Of a stretch of DNA of 64,000 nucleotides, positions 58,048-64,000 are shown piece after piece. Each line of letters begins with the position of its first letter. Position 1 is the stretch's first letter. The stretch is from Sporolactobacillus vineae DSM 21990 = SL153. GTDB lineage: Bacteria; Bacillota; Bacilli; Bacillales; Sporolactobacillaceae. The DNA lies in the NCBI RefSeq assembly GCF_000377985.1, contig NZ_KB899046.1, positions 1 through 64,000 on the forward strand, given 5' to 3'. Below the pieces are notes generated by a model. It was not told where the DNA came from and searched no databases. It saw nothing but the letters and a program-made list of their open reading frames with translations. The position numbers and the translations under genes were made by a program.

Positions 58048-58076
58048 GCGTATCATTTGCTAAGAATATGATCGAT

Positions 58077-59372
58077 TCAATCCTGATGTTTCAGGTTCTC
58101 ATGAATATCGGCTTCGTCGGCCTGTTCGCGCCAGACGTGAGCGCCGATACCGCTCAGTTTCTCCATCAAATGGTCATAACCGCGGTCGATGTGCTCGACT
58201 CCGGTGATTTCCGTGATGCCGCGGGCAATCAGGCCGGCGATGACCAGTGATGCGCCGGCGCGCAGATCCGATGCGTGGACTTTGGCGCCTTCCAGCTGTG
58301 ACGAGCCGCTCAGGATCGCCGACCGGCCCTCTACTTTCACGTCGGCGCCCATCCGGCGCAGCTCATCAATGTGCTTGAAGCGAGCGCCATAGATGGTGTC
58401 GGTGACGATGCTCGTACCCGTTGCCTGGGTCAGCAGGCTGGTCAGCGGCTGCTGAAGATCAGTCGGGAAGCCGGGATAGACCAGCGTCTTGACATCCACA
58501 CTTTTTAATGTACCCTTGCAGCGCGACACCAGCATCTGATCCTCGCCTGTCTGAACGTCGGCGCCCATTTCACGGAGCTTGGCGGTCAGAGATTCAACGT
58601 GCTGCGGAATGACGTTGTCGATCAGCAGCTCACGGCCCGCGGCGGCACCGATGATCATGTAGGTGCCGGCCTCAATCCGGTCGGGGATAATCATGTGGCG
58701 GCAGCCATGCAGCTCCCGCACGCCTTCGATCCGGATCACATCCGTGCCGGCCCCCTTGATCTTCGCACCCATGCTGGTGAGCAGTGTGACGACATCAATG
58801 ATTTCCGGCTCTTTCGCCACATTTTCAATAATCGTCTGACCCTCAGCACGTACAGCCGCGAGCATGATATTGATCGTCGCACCGACGCTGACCACATCCA
58901 GATAGATCCGGGCGCCGTGCAGATGATCGGCACGCAGATAGATGGCACCCTGTTCATTCGTTACTTTGGCGCCGAGTGCTTCAAAACCCTTGATGTGCTG
59001 ATCAATCGGCCGCGGGCCAAGGTTGCATCCGCCAGGCAGACCGATGACCGCTTTGCCGAAACGGCCGAGCATCGCGCCCATCATATAATAAGAGGCGCGC
59101 AGTTTCTTGACGGAACCGTTGGGCAGCGGCATGTCCACCATGCTTCTCGGATCAATCGTCACGGTGTTGCCGTGAAAGGTAATTTTGCCGCCGATTTCCT
59201 GAAGCAGATGGCAAAGTGTGCGTACATCGGTAATGTCCGGGAGCTGATCAATTGTAACCGGCGAATCAGCGAGAATAGTGGCAGGAATCAGAGCAACCGC
59301 GCTGTTCTTTGCGCCGCTGATCTGAACCGTGCCGCCAAGACGGTGTCCGCCTTCAATCAGTAACTTTTCCAT
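58077..59372 (-). CDS. murAB: UDP-GlcNAc 1-carboxyvinyltransferase MurAB (MurZ)
   Basis: 431 residues. Active-site Cys116 is in [26 protein letters not shown] forms the substrate loop. It is a paralogue of the enzyme at 35668 and lies between rho and spo0F like MurZ of B. subtilis. The ATG at 59372 follows GGAAG at a long spacing. Confidence 0.94.
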   Translation of the reverse strand: MEKLLIEGGHRLGGTVQISGAKNSAVALIPATILADSPVTIDQLPDITDVRTLCHLLQEIGGKITFHGNTVTIDPRSMVDMPLPNGSVKKLRASYYMMGAMLGRFGKAVIGLPGGCNLGPRPIDQHIKGFEALGAKVTNEQGAIYLRADHLHGARIYLDVVSVGATINIMLAAVRAEGQTIIENVAKEPEIIDVVTLLTSMGAKIKGAGTDVIRIEGVRELHGCRHMIIPDRIEAGTYMIIGAAAGRELLIDNVIPQHVESLTAKLREMGADVQTGEDQMLVSRCKGTLKSVDVKTLVYPGFPTDLQQPLTSLLTQATGTSIVTDTIYGARFKHIDELRRMGADVKVEGRSAILSGSSQLEGAKVHASDLRAGASLVIAGLIARGITEITGVEHIDRGYDHLMEKLSGIGAHVWREQADEADIHENLKHQD

Positions 59373-59650
59373 AGATGAGTAACTTCCTTTTCCGTTGCTT
59401 GATGGGGTCGGGCGACCTCAATTACCTGACCTTTGTTTGCATGCGAACATCAGGCTATGTAAACCGAGATGGCAAAATTCAGGTAACGATCGGACAAGCG
59501 ACAACTGCCTGCCTGTGTGCATCATTTTCAAAAGAAAGGCCGTTGCAACTCCGATAAGATGACTCATCTAGATTATAGCATAAAAGGAATCCGTCTATCC
59601 CCGGAATTAACTTCTTAAGTCAGCCGGAAGCGGCGCAAGGATCGCATCAG

Positions 59651-60022
59651 TCATGCCTGAAGCTGATGCATCTCTTTTTTGACCGCTGCCACCAGGGCGG
59701 CGAGATCAAATGGTTTGGAAAAGCAGGCAATAGCGCCGCTCTCCATTGCCTCCCGGGCAATCTCACTGTTGGTGTAGGCCGTCATGATGATGATCCGGGT
59801 CTCCGGACTGTGCTCCCGAATCTGTTTCAGTACCTCCGTACCGCTCATTCCCGGAAGTCTCAGGTCCAGCAGCACAAGTGCCACATCCTGCCCGGCGATC
59901 ATCTGCAGCGCCTGTGTTCCGTTCCCCGCCGCAAGTGTCGTATAGCCTTCATTTTTCAAAACCTCGCCAAGCAGCAGCCGGATGCCTGGCTGATCATCGA
60001 CAATCATTATTTTCCCCGACAT
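59651..60022 (-). CDS. spo0F: Sporulation phosphorelay response regulator Spo0F
   Basis: 123 residues, a stand-alone receiver. Phosphoacceptor Asp53 is in LVLLDLRLPGMSG, the switch Thr in IIIMTAYTNSEIARE, and Lys in CFSKPFDL. It passes phosphate from sporulation kinases to Spo0B. The ATG at 60022 follows GGAGGCAACAGGT; 60037 is inside this site. In B. subtilis fbaA lies between murAB and spo0F and ywjG between spo0F and pyrG; both are absent here. Confidence 0.93.
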   Translation of the reverse strand: MSGKIMIVDDQPGIRLLLGEVLKNEGYTTLAAGNGTQALQMIAGQDVALVLLDLRLPGMSGTEVLKQIREHSPETRIIIMTAYTNSEIAREAMESGAIACFSKPFDLAALVAAVKKEMHQLQA

Positions 60023-60168
60023 ACCTGTTGCCTCCATATTAGTTCCTGTTTTCAGTGTCTTACTGTTGCTGCCTGGAAACGACAGATTTCTGAAGGCTGA
60101 ATTTCATGCTGTCTATTTATTCGACACAGGGACATCGATCACCTGCTCGGAAGGACACTATTTTCGGT

Positions 60169-60214
60169 AAAAAACTGCTCCCGTCTGCCGGATGTTGTCC
60201 GGTTCAGGAAGCAG
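60169..60214 (-). terminator. Terminator of pyrG
   Basis: On the minus strand CTGCTTCC and GGGAGCAG enclose an inner hairpin (CCGGACAACATCCGG) and are followed by TTTTTTACC. Confidence 0.85.
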
Positions 60215-60230
60215 TATCTGATCGACGATC

Positions 60231-61910
<1,680 letters not shown>

Positions 61911-61928
61911 CTGTAACGTTCTCTTGCG

Positions 61929-61966
61929 CCCTTTGCCATTTTAACAGACCTGACATGTCGAATCAA
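61929..61966 (-). promoter_or_regulatory. pyrG promoter with GGGC start
   Basis: On the minus strand TTGATT and TAAAAT are 17 bases apart. Six bases later the transcript would begin at 61931 with GGGC. A GGGC start is the sequence that allows RNA polymerase to stutter on G when CTP is low. Confidence 0.75.
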
Positions 61967-62032
61967 GGGGACAAAACAGCTGTAAAAAAAGGAAAGAAAC
62001 CGCGCCGTACATTACCATTCCAGGGTCGGAAT

Positions 62033-62497
62033 TTATTCTTCCTCGTCGTCAATGCTGGCGTTCTTCCGAATCCGCTGAACGTCGTCATCGTTGTCATTGT
62101 AGTTGTCCCCGTCATCATCTGAATCATCGTTATCGTCGTTCAGATCTTCGTTGTCCTGATTCTCATTGTCATCATCGTCGTAATCGTCGAATCCATCTTC
62201 CGCAATCTTATTTTTTCTGTGTGTGGCATCACCCAGGGTCTTCGCCACATCGGCTTCCCGCTTCTCGAGCGGGTACCAGTCGCGAAGTGCCCAGAGGTTA
62301 TGGCCGACACTCAGAAAGCGGCCGTCAAGCGACAAAGTGGTATAAAGACGGGCAATCGTCTCTCCATTGTCCGCTTCAATTTCCCCTTTTTCAAAAACCT
62401 TATCCGCCATCGCATAGAAATCCTGCGGCTCATGCGTTTTTACCAATATATCATACATTCGATCCACTCTTGATTCTTCGACAACATGATTTGCCAC
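62033..62497 (-). CDS. rpoE: RNA polymerase delta subunit
   Basis: 154 residues. The N-terminal HARE-HTH domain (about 1-85) has YTTLSLDGRFLSVGHNLWALRDWYP. The C-terminal 50 residues are almost all Asp, Asn and Glu, the usual acidic tail that displaces nucleic acid from RNA polymerase. Here it is unusually rich in Asn. The GTG at 62497, with GGGTG upstream, is preferred over 62506. Confidence 0.93.
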   Translation of the reverse strand: MANHVVEESRVDRMYDILVKTHEPQDFYAMADKVFEKGEIEADNGETIARLYTTLSLDGRFLSVGHNLWALRDWYPLEKREADVAKTLGDATHRKNKIAEDGFDDYDDDDNENQDNEDLNDDNDDSDDDGDNYNDNDDDVQRIRKNASIDDEEE

Positions 62498-62902
62498 GGT
62501 TAACACCCTTTCCCTTTGTCTTTAAACCATCGGCCCGTTCCCGACACGGTATGCCGGAACGTGCGGCATCCGTGTATCCTGCTCCGCCATATCCGCACGG
62601 AGGCTTCTGAAAAGGTGATCGATCAGCCGATTTTGAGGTTACACAATACATAGATTAATCAGTTCCGGAATTAAAATCAAGTCCCAATTAAAAAATCAGC
62701 ACGGTTCGCCTTCGCTGCGGCTTCTTCACTCGGTACGTCCCATGGCCTGTTTCAATCCGGATGCCGGGTTCTTTTTAACGTTTCTCGATACATCTTCCTT
62801 TTTGGGATATATTAAGATCAGAAAAAGATTTCCCGGAAGCTTTGCTTTCATGCTGCAGTTAGTGAATCCGCTCCGGATCCGAACAGGAGGAACCACGTTC
62901 CG
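62498..62902. other. Divergent intergenic region rpoE / clsB-like
   Basis: About 400 bases between two divergent genes. I see promoter-like AT-rich segments (for example around 62640-62700), but no ORF, repeat array or strong hairpin. Confidence 0.6.
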
Positions 62903-64000
62903 ATGCATCTGATTCTAATTATTGTTCTGCTGATCCTGCTTTTGCTCTTGCTTGTCATTATCGGCATCCTGCTGGACATCGTCACCGGTATCAAGGTACG
63001 CCACCCGCATCTGCCGCTCTATAAGCCGGCAACGGGAATGAACCGGCTCCGTTATTTTACTGACGGGCGCAGCCTGTTCGCCGATATGGCGGCAGCGATG
63101 GCTCAGGCTCGCGATCATATTCATCTCAGCTTTTTCATCTTCGAAGTGGACCATGTCGGCCGGGAATGGCTGAACCTGCTTGAGAAAAAAGCCGGAGAAG
63201 GGGTCGACGTACGGCTGCTCGTCGACACTCTTGCCAGCCGGTCGGTAAAGAAATATGAAGATGAGCTGACCCGTGCAGGTGTCCATCTCGCCTTTTCCGG
63301 GAGCGTATCTTTCCCGTTCACGTTCTATCTGCTCAACCGGCGCAACCACCGGAAAATTGCCGTGATTGACGGAAAAACCGGTTATTTCGGCGGATTTAAT
63401 GTCAGCCGCGACTATATCGGCAACAAACCGGAGACCGGTTCCTGGCATGACAACCATCTGAAGGTGGAGGGCGAAAGTGTCGCTGAACTGCAGCGTCTCT
63501 TTCTCGCCGACTGGGCAGCAGCCGGCCAAAACGCACAGGACCGCGGCCATTTTTATCCGCAACTGGCTAAAGGGCCGTCGGATCTCACGCTGATGGGGTC
63601 GAGCGGCCGTCAGGTTGAAGGGTTATTTGCCGAGAAACTGAGTGCTGCCCACCAGTCGATCACAATCGGTTCGCCCTACTTCATCCCCAGCCGGAAACTC
63701 ATGAATGTCCTGACCGACCGGCTGGAACACGGCGTCCGACTGACCATCCTGCTGCCGATGAAGAAGGATCATCCGCTGGTCCGTCCGGCGTCCTATCTGT
63801 ACTTGCGGCCGCTCGTCGAAAAGGGGGCACAGCTGTACCACTTCTACCAGGGTTTCTATCATTCGAAAGTCTTCGTCATCGATCAGAGCCTGTGCTATAT
63901 CGGAACGGCAAACTTTGACCGGCGCAGCTTCTTCTGGAATGACGAACTGATTGGATTCAGCAGCGACCACCAGCTGATTCAGAGCGTCACCGGACAACTG
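62903..64000 (+). CDS. clsB: Cardiolipin synthase (phospholipase D family), partial
   Basis: The first 366 residues of a protein that continues beyond the window. One N-terminal helix (about 1-25) of almost pure Leu/Ile/Val anchors it. The first HKD motif is RNHRKIAVIDGKTGYFGGFN near 146, the second YHSKVFVIDQSLCYIGTANFD near 319. It condenses phosphatidylglycerol into cardiolipin. Its place near pyrG/rpoE matches B. subtilis ywjE (clsB). The ATG at 62903 follows AGGAGG at a longish spacing. Confidence 0.9.
   Translation, partial: MHLILIIVLLILLLLLLVIIGILLDIVTGIKVRHPHLPLYKPATGMNRLRYFTDGRSLFADMAAAMAQARDHIHLSFFIFEVDHVGREWLNLLEKKAGEGVDVRLLVDTLASRSVKKYEDELTRAGVHLAFSGSVSFPFTFYLLNRRNHRKIAVIDGKTGYFGGFNVSRDYIGNKPETGSWHDNHLKVEGESVAELQRLFLADWAAAGQNAQDRGHFYPQLAKGPSDLTLMGSSGRQVEGLFAEKLSAAHQSITIGSPYFIPSRKLMNVLTDRLEHGVRLTILLPMKKDHPLVRPASYLYLRPLVEKGAQLYHFYQGFYHSKVFVIDQSLCYIGTANFDRRSFFWNDELIGFSSDHQLIQSVTGQL

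Noticed and set aside
57661-58056. Short ORFs on both strands built from repeats such as KFTRIG and VYPNPQKVYPN (also at 13768-14148 and 6838-7191)
   Set aside because: A 21-bp period keeps several frames open at once on both strands, with no ribosome sites and no single favoured frame. I treat them as by-products of the repeat arrays.

Overview
This 64 kb stretch is chromosomal DNA of an endospore-forming, motile, low-to-mid-GC member of the Bacillales. Spore genes (cotD-like, spoIIID, spoIIQ, spoIID, spoIIR, spo0F) sit beside housekeeping genes in the order known from Bacillus subtilis. The mannose-type PTS, the SCIFF peptide locus and the GC content, well above that of most Bacillus, make a Sporolactobacillus-like organism my best guess. 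That is inference; no rRNA is present to settle it. No rRNA or tRNA gene was seen.

Layout. At 1-260 (minus) lies the 5' part of a group IIC intron, placed directly behind the terminator of a cotD-like coat gene. 758-5660 is a two-component system plus ABC exporter arranged like the linearmycin-resistance lnr locus. A voltage-gated K+ channel, a SCIFF peptide with its radical-SAM maturase, and a mazEF pair follow. 9493-13696 is the conserved block fabZ, epuA-like, flhP, flhO, mbl, spoIIID. 14087-33000 is accessory: a NERD-domain protein, a mannose-family PTS joined to murR-murQ, a complete sulfate uptake and activation operon behind a SAM riboswitch, a chromate-type transporter pair, and an AT-rich Lrp / gamma-glutamyltransferase / MFS cluster. 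From 33241 the conserved backbone resumes: spoIIQ, spoIID, murAA, ywmB, ywzB, the ATP synthase operon, upp, glyA, ywlG, mntP, ywlC, spoIIR, prmC, prfA, tdk, rpmE2, rho, murAB, spo0F, pyrG, rpoE. It ends in a clsB/ywjE-like cardiolipin synthase that runs off the window. Almost every backbone gene is on the minus strand.

How the genes work together. The sulfate operon takes up sulfate (Sbp-CysTWA) and activates and reduces it (Sat, CysC, CysH), with transcription gated by SAM. The PTS-MurR-MurQ operon looks built to import and break down N-acetylmuramic acid, in a cell that also makes wall precursors with two MurA enzymes. The atp promoter carries a catabolite-responsive-element match. The pyrG leader has the parts needed for CTP-sensitive attenuation by reiterative transcription.

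The most unusual structure is a dispersed family of tandem repeats. Four arrays (35 units in all) share the core TTCGGGTAAACTTT at a 21-bp period with occasional 19-bp steps. A fifth array has another core (AAAATCCAGCCGT) at the same period. All five lie just 3' of a minus-strand gene in the same orientation, and two begin at the stop codon of a gene that has no intrinsic terminator. They look like a 3'-UTR or intergenic element of unknown function.
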